Source of the DNA: Actinoplanes palleronii
GTDB taxonomy: Bacteria; Actinomycetota; Actinomycetes; Mycobacteriales; Micromonosporaceae
Direction: 5' to 3'
Assembly: GCF_016862315.1 (NCBI RefSeq)
Contig: NZ_BOMS01000124.1
Span: 1-54,678 of the forward strand
DNA length: 54,678 nt
Under the pieces are notes generated by a model. It was not told where the DNA came from, made no database searches, and saw only the letters and a program-made list of their open reading frames with translations. The first letter of the stretch is position 1. Each line of letters opens with the position of its first letter. Both the position numbers and the translations under genes were made by a program. Below are positions 25,486 through 33,661 of this stretch, in pieces.

Positions 25486-26633
25486 GGTATCGACGCGTGC
25501 AGCCGGAACTCGCCGCCGATCTCCTGATGGTCGAGCGTGCCGCCGGCCAGGCTGACCCGTTCGGTGAGCCCGACCAGGCCCGCTCCCCCGGGCCATCCGG
25601 GTGGCGCGGGCCGGGGTGGCAGTTTATTTCGTACGTCGATCAGCAACCCCGCGCCGGGACCACCGCGCAGCTCGACCTCGACCGGTTGGCCCGTGGCGTG
25701 TTTGCGGGCGTTGGTGAGTCCCTCCTGGATCACCCGGTACGCGGTGCGGGCCACCGCCGGTGGCGCCTCGGCCGGCTCGTCCACCGCGTCGCGCAGCAGC
25801 ACCTCGGTCCCGGCGTCGCGGGACTCGTCGACCAGGCGCGGTACGTCGGCGAGCACCGGCTGCGGACGAGTGCCCTCCCCCGCCGGCGGCTCGTCGTCGC
25901 GGAGCAGCGAGATCACCTCGCGCAGTTCCTCGAGGGCCTGGTGCACCCCGGCCCGGACCACCCCGGCGGCCTGCGACAGGCGCTCGGGTGAGGAGTCCGG
26001 CCGGTATTCCATCGCGCCGGCGAACGTGGCCAGCAGCGACAGCCGATGCGCGAGCACGTCGTGCATCTCGTGGGCGATCTTGCGGCGTTCCAGCATGCGC
26101 GCCTCGGCCACCCGGCGGCCCTGCTCCGCCTCGGCGCGGCGGGCCCGCTCGTGCAACGACCGGATCAGCGCCTCCCGGGCCTGGGCCCACGCGCCCCAGC
26201 CGAGCAGCGCGCCGTATCCGATAGTGATCAGCGCGAGCCACCAGCCGTAGGACATCCCGCCGTTGGCTCGCCAGACGCCCTGGACCGCGTGCGCGACGAC
26301 ACCACCGGCCGCGACGGCGATCGCGACCGGGAAACGGCGGCGGCGCGCCACCTGGAGCGCGCCCATGGTGGCCGGCGCGGTGGCAACCGGCGACAGCGCG
26401 GCCAGGACGGTGAGCACGACCGTGCCGAGGACCGGCCGCCAGAGGATCAATGGGGTCAACGCCCAGCTCAGCACGCCGATGACCAGGTCGAGCACGAACA
26501 GCGACCCAGTCGGCCGGTCGCTCCACCAGGACACCAGCGTCACCGCGATCAACGCTCCCGAAACCGCCGTCACGACGGCGACCGCGCCGACGACCTCGTG
26601 CCGCCCGCGCTCGGACGGCTCAAAGGCATTCAC
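25473..26633 (-). CDS. Sensor histidine kinase of the NarX/DesK (HisKA_3) type
   Basis: From GTG 26633 the kinase has 386 residues. Four to five hydrophobic segments (residues ~15-165) form the membrane sensor. The HisKA_3 dimerisation motif is ERRKIAHEMHDVLAHRLSLL with the phospho-His in HEMHD. The HATPase has EGLTNARKHA and PGGAGLVGLTERV. It pairs with the overlapping NarL regulator downstream. The long reading frame beyond 26633 runs into a T-poor, low-complexity stretch and is not coding in my view; the exact start is uncertain. Confidence 0.88.
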   Translation of the reverse strand: MNAFEPSERGRHEVVGAVAVVTAVSGALIAVTLVSWWSDRPTGSLFVLDLVIGVLSWALTPLILWRPVLGTVVLTVLAALSPVATAPATMGALQVARRRRFPVAIAVAAGGVVAHAVQGVWRANGGMSYGWWLALITIGYGALLGWGAWAQAREALIRSLHERARRAEAEQGRRVAEARMLERRKIAHEMHDVLAHRLSLLATFAGAMEYRPDSSPERLSQAAGVVRAGVHQALEELREVISLLRDDEPPAGEGTRPQPVLADVPRLVDESRDAGTEVLLRDAVDEPAEAPPAVARTAYRVIQEGLTNARKHATGQPVEVELRGGPGAGLLIDVRNKLPPRPAPPGWPGGAGLVGLTERVSLAGGTLDHQEIGGEFRLHASIPWPV

Positions 26634-26943
26634 ACCGACGACCCGGACAACGCGCTCATGCCGCAGGCCCGGAAGAGCGCAGACCCAGTCGAGACAGCCG
26701 GTCCGGCGAAGGCGCAGGCAGGCCCGGCCGGGACAAAACCGACATGGGCCGAGGCGCGCCTGGAGAGAGCAGACCCGGCCGAGGCAGGCTCGACGGAGGC
26801 GGAGATGTTCACCAGGCGACGGTAACCGGCAGGTGGCGAGCGGCGACACCATCCAAAGTTGTAGGTGCCACCGTCGAAGGCGGGTGGCCGGGCAGCCCGC
26901 GGTCCGATGTGGCCGCCGTGGCCGGACCGGCACGCTCAGCGGC
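26634..26943. other. Intergenic, T-poor low-complexity stretch
   Basis: No gene is visible. From 26641 to 26820 the plus strand is Pu/C-rich with only ten T and holds degenerate GCAGACCCGGCCGAGGCAG-type strings, similar in style to 24509-24760. It would form the 5' leader of the leftward kinase gene. The last ~110 bases carry the promoter region of the DUF6069 gene. Confidence 0.5.
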
Positions 26944-27351
26944 ATGACAACCGAGATGCGTACCAGGAAGAACTCGACCATCGGCCGGGCCGTCACCGTC
27001 GCCGCGGGTACCGCCGGAGCCCTCCTGCTGTGGGTGGTCGACGACCCGTGGGCCGGCCACGACCTGACCGTCCGCCAGGGCGGCACGGTCCAGCACGTCG
27101 GCCCGGTCGCGGTCGCGGTGACCGCCCTGGTCGCCGGCCTGGCCGCGTGGGGCCTGCTCGCGGTGCTGGAGCGCGGCACCCGCCGGCCGGCCCGGACCTA
27201 CCGGATCATCGCGACGATCGTGCTGCTGATCTCGCTGGCCGGGCCGCTGGGCAGCGGCGTCGACCTCGGCAGCAAGCTCGGCCTGCTCGGCCTGCACCTG
27301 ACCGTCGGCCTGGCGCTGATCATCGGCCTCCCGGCCCGACGCGGCTGCTGA
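26944..27351 (+). CDS. DUF6069 family membrane protein
   Basis: The 135-residue protein has four membrane helices: AVTVAAGTAGALLLWVV, VAVAVTALVAGLAAWGLLAVL, IIATIVLLISLAGPLG and LGLLGLHLTVGLALIIGL. The pattern of VGPVAVAVTALVAGLAAWGLLAVLER is recognisable from actinobacterial DUF6069 proteins, whose function is unknown. ATG 26944 has no strong Shine-Dalgarno sequence. It is divergent from the two-component system and could be its target, which is only inferred from position. Confidence 0.8.
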   Translation: MTTEMRTRKNSTIGRAVTVAAGTAGALLLWVVDDPWAGHDLTVRQGGTVQHVGPVAVAVTALVAGLAAWGLLAVLERGTRRPARTYRIIATIVLLISLAGPLGSGVDLGSKLGLLGLHLTVGLALIIGLPARRGC

Positions 27352-27372
27352 CCCCACCAGCACGGCCACCGA

Positions 27373-27415
27373 GTGTGTGAAGTTTAGGTGCGGAGCGCAC
27401 CCAAACTTCACACAC
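27373..27415. repeat. Near-perfect 43-base palindrome (family B)
   Basis: GTGTGTGAAGTTT pairs with AAACTTCACACAC, and GGTGCG with CGCACC around GAG; only one central pair mismatches. It lies just past the DUF6069 stop. It shares GGTGCGGAGCG and GCGCACCCAAACT with the palindrome at the left edge of the window. Confidence 0.75.
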
Positions 27416-27467
27416 AAGCCACGCACGCACCGCAAGCACCCCGCACACCGCGAGCACCGTCAGACGG

Positions 27468-27566
27468 GCGAGCACCGCGAGCACCGCGAGCACCGCGAGC
27501 ACCGCGAGCACCGCGAGCACCGCGAGCACCGCGAGACCCGCGAGACCCGCGAGACCCGCGAGACCC
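27468..27566. repeat. 9-base minisatellite (GCGAGCACC/GCGAGACCC)
   Basis: Seven perfect copies of GCGAGCACC (27468-27530) are followed by four perfect copies of GCGAGACCC (27531-27566). The surrounding 27421-27590 has a single T before the last ten bases. The array is not in a credible gene. Confidence 0.9.
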
Positions 27567-27725
27567 GCAAGAACACGGGACACGCGGGGGGTGGGGTTGG
27601 AATTTTGGCTGGTCAGAAAATTGTTTGACAGTGCCGATAATCTGATCCTCCGTATCTTCGGCGGACCGTGAGAGCGGACGGCGAGAGGCGAGGGGGCCCT
27701 GCCCTCTCGACACTCTGGAGCCACG

Positions 27726-28928
27726 ATGCACCGGGCACCCGCCCTCTCCTTCCTGCTCGTCACCGTCTTCGTCGACATGCTCGGGCTCGGCCTGATCGTG
27801 CCGATCACGCCGGCCCTGCTCACCTCCGTGACCGCCGATCCGGGCACCGCCGCGCTCTGGTCCGGGCTGCTCGGGTCGGTGTTCGGGCTGCTGCAGTTCG
27901 TGGCCGCGCCGCTGCTTGGCCGGCTCTCCGACCGGTACGGCCGGCGCCCCGTCCTGCTCACCTCACTGGGCTGCCTCGGCGTCGACTGGCTCGCCCACGC
28001 CGCGCTGCCGAGCCCCTGGACCCTGCTGGTCTTCCACGCGATCGCCGGGGCGTGCGCCGGCACGAACACCGTGGTCAACGCGTACATCGCGGACGTCACC
28101 CCACCGAACGGGCGGGCCAAGGCGTACGGGCTGATCGGCGCGGCGTTCGGGCTCGGGTTCATCGCCGGGCCGACCATCGGCGGGCTGCTCGGCGCCGTGG
28201 ACGTACGGCTGCCGTTCCTCGCCGCGGCGGCACTGTCGTTCGCCAACGTCGCGTACGGATGGTTCGTCCTGCCCGAGTCCCGGGCCGGCGACCGCAGCAC
28301 CCCGCTCACCCTCCGGACCACGAACCCGATCACCGCGGTCCTCGACGTGCTGCGCCGGCCGGTGCTCGGGCGGCTCGCGCACGCCCGGCTCTGGAGCGAC
28401 GTGGCCCGGATGATCCACCAGTCGAGCTGGGCGTTCTTCCTGACCTACCGGTTCGGGTGGGGCACCGCGCAGGTCGGCGCCGTGATCGCCGGCAGCGCGC
28501 TGGCCGGTGCGCTGTTCCAGGCGCGGGCGGTCGATCCGATCGTGCGGCGGCTCGGCGACAAGCGGGCCGCAGTCGCCGGTGGCCTGGTCGGTGTCGTGAG
28601 CTTCGCCGGCATGGTCGTCGCCTCCGAGCCGTGGATGCTCTTCGTGCTGCTCACGATCGGAGTGCTGGGTGCGGTCGGCGCCGCGGCCGGGCAGGCGTGG
28701 ATCTCGCGCGCCGTCGGGGACGAGGAGCAGGGCGCGGTGCAAGGTGCGCTGACCGGCATCGGCGCGCTCGCGGAGACCGCTGTTCCGGTCGCGGGCGGCG
28801 TCGTGTTCGGGTGGTCACTTTCGTACGGAAATCCGGGTTTGATTTTTGTCGGCGCCGCGGGTTGCGCGGCCCTGTCGGTGCTGATCCTGGCGGTGACCCC
28901 GCAGCACCCGGAGCTTCGCACCGGCTGA
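27726..28928 (+). CDS. MFS drug exporter (TetA-like, 12 TM)
   Basis: This 400-residue transporter has ~12 helices. Motif A is GRLSDRYGRRPVLL in the loop after helix 2, the N-terminus FLLVTVFVDMLGLGLIVPITPAL is typical of TetA/DHA1 proteins, and AAFGLGFIAGPTIGGLLG is motif C of antiporters. It should export a small hydrophobic compound by proton antiport. ATG follows CTGGAG at about six bases, behind a leader with a GC hairpin. No regulator is adjacent, so the substrate is unknown. Confidence 0.92.
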   Translation: MHRAPALSFLLVTVFVDMLGLGLIVPITPALLTSVTADPGTAALWSGLLGSVFGLLQFVAAPLLGRLSDRYGRRPVLLTSLGCLGVDWLAHAALPSPWTLLVFHAIAGACAGTNTVVNAYIADVTPPNGRAKAYGLIGAAFGLGFIAGPTIGGLLGAVDVRLPFLAAAALSFANVAYGWFVLPESRAGDRSTPLTLRTTNPITAVLDVLRRPVLGRLAHARLWSDVARMIHQSSWAFFLTYRFGWGTAQVGAVIAGSALAGALFQARAVDPIVRRLGDKRAAVAGGLVGVVSFAGMVVASEPWMLFVLLTIGVLGAVGAAAGQAWISRAVGDEEQGAVQGALTGIGALAETAVPVAGGVVFGWSLSYGNPGLIFVGAAGCAALSVLILAVTPQHPELRTG

Positions 28929-28971
28929 TCAACACGCTGTTAAAGATTGACCACCATCAGTGACATATTGA

Positions 28972-29026
28972 TCAGCCCCCACTAGCATCCACAGACATCG
29001 TATTGATGTTGATCAGTGGGGGCTGA
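28972..29026 (+). promoter_or_regulatory. 12-bp inverted repeat covering the protease ribosome-binding site
   Basis: TCAGCCCCCACT (28972-28983) is perfectly complementary to AGTGGGGGCTGA (29015-29026). TTGATCAG precedes both the left arm and the right arm, and ACATC/GATGT form a small hairpin in the loop. The right arm contains GGGGG, the ribosome-binding string of the protease start TTG 29030, so the structure could gate translation or be a repressor site. Confidence 0.55.
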
Positions 29027-29029
29027 GCA

Positions 29030-31861
29030 TTGAACGAAGTCAGCAGACGTCATCTCCGGAGGGTGACCACGATCCTGGCGATCGGGGTCACCACCGTCGG
29101 TCTCACCACGCCCGGCGCGAACGCGAAGGCGCCGGACGATCCGGCAGCGCGCACCTACGCACAGATCGCCGCGCTCCAGCAGCTCAAGAAGTCGTTCACG
29201 CCGGCCGAGCGCAAGCTCGACAGCCGGCTCGCCATCGAGCTACGTCAACGCGGCGGCAAGGTGCCGGCCGGCGCGCTGCCCAAGGTGTCCACCGGCGTCG
29301 AGGTATCGAAATCGGGCACCACCGAGGTCGAGGTGCACGCCGACAAGGTCGGTGACGACCTGCTCGCCCGGCTGCGCGGGGTCGGCGCCGGGATCCGCTT
29401 CCCGTCCGCGGCGACCGGCACCGTGCTGGTCAAGGCGCCGCTCACCGCGCTGCCGACGATCGCCGGTTGGAAGGACGTCACCGGCGTCAACCTGAAGCAC
29501 GGCCTGATCAGCAGCCGGGAGACCGACCCGGGCAAGAAGCCGGTCACCGAGTCGAAGTCCGCGAAGGTGGCCCGGATCGAGGGCGCCCTGCAGGCCGCGA
29601 AGGCCGCCGCGCCGAAACTCGCCGCGCCCAGTCAGGGATCGGTCGTCTCGGAGGGTGACCGCACCCACGCCGCCGACACCGCGCGGACCAAGTACAAGGT
29701 GACCGGCGTGGGCGTGAAGGTCTGCGCGCTCTCCGACGGCATCGACTCGCTCGCCGAGTCGCAGGCCACCGGTGACCTGCCGGCCGACCTCGACGTGCTG
29801 CCCGGCCAGGAGGGTTCCGGCGACGAGGGCACCGCGATGCTGGAGATCATCCACGACCTGGCGCCGACCGCGAAGCTCGGCTTCGCGACCGCGTTCACCA
29901 GCGAGGCGAGCTTCGCCGAGAACATCCGCGCGCTGCGCTCCCAGGCGCACTGCGACATCATCGTCGACGACGTCGTGTACTACCACGAGAGCCCGTTCCA
30001 GGACGGCCTGCCGGCGCAGGCGGTCAACGCGGTCACCGCGGACGGGGCGTACTACTTCAGCTCGGCCGGCAACGAGGGCAACACCCTCGACGGCACCTCC
30101 GGCAACTGGGAGGGCGACTTCGCCGACTCGGGCAAGGGGATCGGCAAGTTCGCCGGCGTCGCGCACGACTTCGACCCGGGGCCGGGCGTGCAGGTGTTCA
30201 ACCCGCTGTCGCCGAACAGCGCCGGACGGGTGACCACGCTCTGGTGGGCCGACCCGCTGGCCGGCTCGGCCAACGACTACGACCTGTACCTGACCGACTC
30301 GGCCGGCAACGTCACCGACTTCTCGCAGGACACCCAGGACGGCAACGACGATCCGTTCGAGATCCTGGCCGCCGGCTCCGGCGCGGGTCAGCGCCTGGCC
30401 GTGGTGAAGTACGCGGGCGCCGACCGGTACCTGCAGCTCTCGGTGTTCCGCGGCCGGTTCGTGGACGTGGGCGCGCTCAAGGGCTTCTCCACGCCCGGCG
30501 TCACCCGTGGGCACAGCGCCGCGGAGAAGGCGTTCTCGGTGGCCGCGGCACCGGCCGCCGCGCCGCTGCCGTTCGCCCTGGAGACCGGCGACCCGGCGAA
30601 CCCGGCCGGGCCGTACCCGGAGGTGTTCACCAAGCAGACCAAGCCGGAGCGGTTCACCTCGGACGGGCCGCGCCGGATCTTCTTCAACGCCGACGGGACC
30701 GCGATCACGCCGGGCGACTTCAGCGCGACCGGCGGGACCGTACGGGCCAAGCCGCAGATCACCGCGGCGGACGGGGTGCGGACGTCGATCGCCGACTTCG
30801 ACCCGTTCTTCGGCACCTCGGCGGCCGCTCCGCACGCCGCCGCGATCGCCGCGCTGGCCCTCTCCGGCAACCCGGGGCTGTCCAACGCGGAGATCCGTAC
30901 CGCGCTGACCGGCACCGCGCTGGACCTGGCGCCGGCCGGGTACGACAACCGCACCGGCAGTGGCGTGGTCCGCGCCGACCTGCTGCTGCGCAACACCGGC
31001 GCCACCCCGCAGCCACTGGTCCAGGCCGGCACGCCGACGGTCACGCCGTCGACCGGTGACGGGGACGCGTACCTGGAGCCGGGTGAGCAGGCGACCGTGG
31101 CGCTGCCCGCGGTGAACAACGGCGACGGCACGGCCACCGGCGTGAACGTGGTGGTCGACACGGACGACCCGCTGGCGACGGTCACCCCGAGGGCCGCGTC
31201 GTACGGGAACCTGGCCGCGGGCGCCACCAAGTCGAAGAACTACAAGCTGAAGCTGGCCGCCGGGTATCCGCTCGGCCGGCCGGTCACGCTCCTGGTGAAG
31301 ATCTCGTTCGCCGGTTCGCTATCGCCGACCACCAGCACGGTCGTGGTACCGACCGGGCAGCCGTCGGCGACGGTCACCGACTTCGCCTACACCGGCCCGG
31401 TCACCCCGGTGCCGGACAACGACCCGACCGGCGCCACCGCGACCGTCGACGTCAGCGGGGTCGGGTACGCCTCCGGCCTGACGTTCTCGATCGACGGCAC
31501 CACCTGCACCACCGACACCGCGTCGACGACGGTGGGGCTCGACCACACCTTCGTCGGTGACCTGACCGGAACGCTGACCGCACCGGACGGCCGGACGGCG
31601 ACGCTGTTCGCCCGGCGGGGCGGCGGCGGCAACAACCTGTGCCAGGTGGTGTTCGACGACGCGGCGGCGACCCCGTTCGCCACGGTGACGTCGAGCAACG
31701 CGCCGTTCACCGGGTCGTGGAAGCCGGCCGGCGCACTGTCGTCGCTGCGGGTCTCGCCGGCCGACGGTACGTGGAAGTTCACGGTGACCGACGCGGCGAA
31801 CGCGGATGTGGGTTCGATCCGGGCCTTCTCGCTGCACCTGACCGGCTTCGCGCCGGCCTGA
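29030..31861 (+). CDS. Secreted S8 (subtilisin-like) peptidase with P-domain; His replaced by Glu
   Basis: The 943-residue protein has a signal peptide (RRHLRRVTTILAIGVTTVGL... ending GANA), a ~200-residue propeptide-like region, a subtilase domain and a C-terminal P/proprotein-convertase-type beta-sandwich (~790-943). Asp236 lies in LSDGID, Asn348 in SSAGNEGN and Ser597 in FGTSAAAPHAAA. Where HGTxVAG should carry the catalytic His, the sequence is DEGTAMLEII with Glu266. This recalls the Glu base of sedolisins, though the rest is S8-like. TTG 29030 is used, with GGGGG upstream; GTG 29063 is possible but shortens the signal peptide. Protease activity is likely but not certain. Confidence 0.85.
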   Translation: MNEVSRRHLRRVTTILAIGVTTVGLTTPGANAKAPDDPAARTYAQIAALQQLKKSFTPAERKLDSRLAIELRQRGGKVPAGALPKVSTGVEVSKSGTTEVEVHADKVGDDLLARLRGVGAGIRFPSAATGTVLVKAPLTALPTIAGWKDVTGVNLKHGLISSRETDPGKKPVTESKSAKVARIEGALQAAKAAAPKLAAPSQGSVVSEGDRTHAADTARTKYKVTGVGVKVCALSDGIDSLAESQATGDLPADLDVLPGQEGSGDEGTAMLEIIHDLAPTAKLGFATAFTSEASFAENIRALRSQAHCDIIVDDVVYYHESPFQDGLPAQAVNAVTADGAYYFSSAGNEGNTLDGTSGNWEGDFADSGKGIGKFAGVAHDFDPGPGVQVFNPLSPNSAGRVTTLWWADPLAGSANDYDLYLTDSAGNVTDFSQDTQDGNDDPFEILAAGSGAGQRLAVVKYAGADRYLQLSVFRGRFVDVGALKGFSTPGVTRGHSAAEKAFSVAAAPAAAPLPFALETGDPANPAGPYPEVFTKQTKPERFTSDGPRRIFFNADGTAITPGDFSATGGTVRAKPQITAADGVRTSIADFDPFFGTSAAAPHAAAIAALALSGNPGLSNAEIRTALTGTALDLAPAGYDNRTGSGVVRADLLLRNTGATPQPLVQAGTPTVTPSTGDGDAYLEPGEQATVALPAVNNGDGTATGVNVVVDTDDPLATVTPRAASYGNLAAGATKSKNYKLKLAAGYPLGRPVTLLVKISFAGSLSPTTSTVVVPTGQPSATVTDFAYTGPVTPVPDNDPTGATATVDVSGVGYASGLTFSIDGTTCTTDTASTTVGLDHTFVGDLTGTLTAPDGRTATLFARRGGGGNNLCQVVFDDAAATPFATVTSSNAPFTGSWKPAGALSSLRVSPADGTWKFTVTDAANADVGSIRAFSLHLTGFAPA

Positions 31862-31926
31862 CGAGAAAGCCGGCCCGAGAAAGCCGGCCTGACGAGAAAG
31901 TCGGCCTGACGAGAAAGTCGGTCTGA
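31859..31926. repeat. Four direct repeats of CTGACGAGAAAGYCGGC
   Basis: Four copies of a 14-17 base unit follow the protease stop without interruption; the first is shared with the stop codon region. They precede a strong hairpin and appear non-coding. Confidence 0.75.
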
Positions 31927-31934
31927 TCGAAGAA

Positions 31935-31968
31935 CCGGTCCGGGGGCGTCACGGCGCTCCCGGACCGG
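31935..31968 (+). terminator. 10-bp stem-loop after the protease gene
   Basis: CCGGTCCGGG pairs perfectly with CCCGGACCGG across a 14-base loop. There is no T-tract. The same GGTCCGGG/CCCGGACC stem recurs at 33575-33622. Confidence 0.65.
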
Positions 31969-32102
31969 CGCTCCCGCCCCGCGCGGATTCGGGCCGGACG
32001 GTGATACCCGACTGAACGGGGACATCGGAGCCGGCCTCCAGGAAAATTCGTGAACGTCAATGAGCACCAGGAAATGAGGACTGCACGGATCAGGGAGGAA
32101 TT

Positions 32103-33557
32103 GTGTTCACCGAACTCAGACAGGGCCGGATGGGGATCGTCGCGGGAGTGTTCTCGCTGACGGTAGGAACGGTCATTCCGGCCGGGGCGCCCGGCGGCGA
32201 ACGGCCGGTGTACGTGACGAATGCCGAGTCTGCCGACATCTCCACGTTCGCCACCGACGTGACCACCGGGCACCCGGTCCTGACCGACCGCAAGCCGACC
32301 CGGGCGGGAGCCGGGGTCCGGCAGATGACCTTCACCCCGGACGGCCGGACCGCCTACGCCGCGAACTCCGCAGTCGAGCTCGGCCCGGATCTCCTCGGCA
32401 CCATCTCGGTCTACCGCGTCGGCCCGCACGGCCGGCTGACGCCGCAGGAAACCGTCAGCTCCGGAGGAGAAACCCCCTTGGGCGTCGCCGTCACTCTCGA
32501 CGGGCGGACCCTGTACGTCACGAATGTCTTCAGCAACACGGTGGTGGCCTTCCGGATAAGCTCCGACGGCAGCATCCGGCAGTTCCGCACCTTCCCCGTC
32601 GCGGTGAACAATCCCCGCGGGCTCGCGCTGTCACCCGACGGCCGGTTCCTCTTCCTCAGCTACGGCGACGTCACCGATGGCCGGCCCACCTCCGTCGGCG
32701 GGATCAGCACGTTCGTCATCGGCCGGGACGGTGGCCTGACCGAGGCCGGATCACCGGTCCGGGTGGGCCGGTTCGACGGGACGATGGCCACCACCCCGGA
32801 CGGCCGGTACCTCTACCTCACCAGCACCGACACCGACCAGGTGTTCGGTTTCGCGATCGGCGCCGGCGGCGGGCTCACCGCGCTGCCCCGGTCACCGTAC
32901 GCGGTGTCGGACTGGCCCGAAGGGATCGCCACCACGCCGGACGGGCGGTTCGTCTACATCGCCAGCGTGGGTCTGAGCACGCCTGACGGCCCGGGTTACG
33001 TGACCGGCTTCGCCATCGGCGCGGACGGCTCGCTGACCGCGGTGGCGAAACCGGTCCGGGCCGACCTGTTCCCGGTCGGGTTCGTCGTGGTGCCGAGCGG
33101 GCGGTTCGCCTACGCCTCGGGCGGGTTCGACGCGGGCCGGCTCAGCGCGTTCGCGATCGGCGCGGACGGCAAGCTGAAGCCGCTCGACGGCACGCCGTTC
33201 GACACCCGCGGTTTCGGCCCCGCCTACAGCTCCGCCTCGGTCCTGCCCGACCAGGGCCCGGTCGCCGGCTTCGCGGCCGTCGCCGACCACCGATCGGTGA
33301 CCTTCGACGCGTCGTCGTCGGCCGACCCGGACGGCAGCGTCGCCGGCTACGGCTGGGACTTCGGCGACGGCACGACCGCGACCACCACCGCACCCCGGAC
33401 CACCCACCGCTACGCGCGGGCCGGAACGTTCCGGGTGACGCTCACCGTCACCGACAACGAAGGCTGCTCCACCGTGCTGGTCTCCACCGGGCAGGGCGTC
33501 CTGCGCAACGGCACCGCGGCCGCCGCCACCACCCGTGACATCACGGTCAGCGGCTGA
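32103..33557 (+). CDS. Secreted beta-propeller protein (YncE/lactonase-like) with C-terminal PKD domain
   Basis: The 484-residue protein has a weak signal segment (residues ~8-28, ending PAGAPGG). A seven-bladed propeller follows, with recurring PDGR-hYhT blades (MTFTPDGRTAYAAN, VTLDGRTLYVTN, LSPDGRFLFLS, TTPDGRYLYLT, TTPDGRFVYIA). A PKD domain occupies ~390-470 (VTFDASSSADPDGSVAGYGWDFGDG). GTG follows GGGAGGAATT. The fold resembles 6-phosphogluconolactonase-type propellers, but such secreted versions with PKD domains probably bind surfaces or polymers. No catalytic residues are evident. Confidence 0.85.
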   Translation: MFTELRQGRMGIVAGVFSLTVGTVIPAGAPGGERPVYVTNAESADISTFATDVTTGHPVLTDRKPTRAGAGVRQMTFTPDGRTAYAANSAVELGPDLLGTISVYRVGPHGRLTPQETVSSGGETPLGVAVTLDGRTLYVTNVFSNTVVAFRISSDGSIRQFRTFPVAVNNPRGLALSPDGRFLFLSYGDVTDGRPTSVGGISTFVIGRDGGLTEAGSPVRVGRFDGTMATTPDGRYLYLTSTDTDQVFGFAIGAGGGLTALPRSPYAVSDWPEGIATTPDGRFVYIASVGLSTPDGPGYVTGFAIGADGSLTAVAKPVRADLFPVGFVVVPSGRFAYASGGFDAGRLSAFAIGADGKLKPLDGTPFDTRGFGPAYSSASVLPDQGPVAGFAAVADHRSVTFDASSSADPDGSVAGYGWDFGDGTTATTTAPRTTHRYARAGTFRVTLTVTDNEGCSTVLVSTGQGVLRNGTAAAATTRDITVSG

Positions 33558-33574
33558 CGACGGCTGATCGGAAC

Positions 33575-33622
33575 CGGTCCGGGCCGGCTTCGCGCGATAG
33601 CGCCATGCCCGCGCCCGGACCG
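33575..33622 (+). terminator. Stem-loop between propeller and small secreted protein genes
   Basis: CGGTCCGGG (33575-33583) pairs with CCCGGACCG (33614-33622). The 30-base loop makes it weaker than the related hairpin at 31935. Confidence 0.4.
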
Positions 33623-33661
33623 ATTTACGCTGTTCGCGGTGGATTCGGGCGAAGGGGCGTT

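Larger units (their letters stand above)
27352..27725. other. Repeat-rich intergenic region
   Basis: These 374 bases hold a palindrome (27373-27415), a 9-base minisatellite (27468-27566) and the promoter and leader of the MFS gene. In the leader CGAGAGG and CCTCTCG (about 27682-27708) can form a seven-base stem. A TTGACA string lies near 27625 but no well-spaced -10 is clear. I support no gene here. Confidence 0.5.

Noticed and set aside
25473..27179. 568-residue version of the NarL-type kinase
   Set aside because: The added part crosses a T-poor low-complexity tract and the DUF6069 gene.
27468..27566. Possible CRISPR array
   Set aside because: Units are contiguous 9-base repeats without unique spacers.
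27320..28333. Long leftward frame with Leu-Ala-Val repeats across the minisatellite
   Set aside because: The repeat is the 9-base array read antisense, and the rest overlaps the MFS gene; no conserved motif is present.
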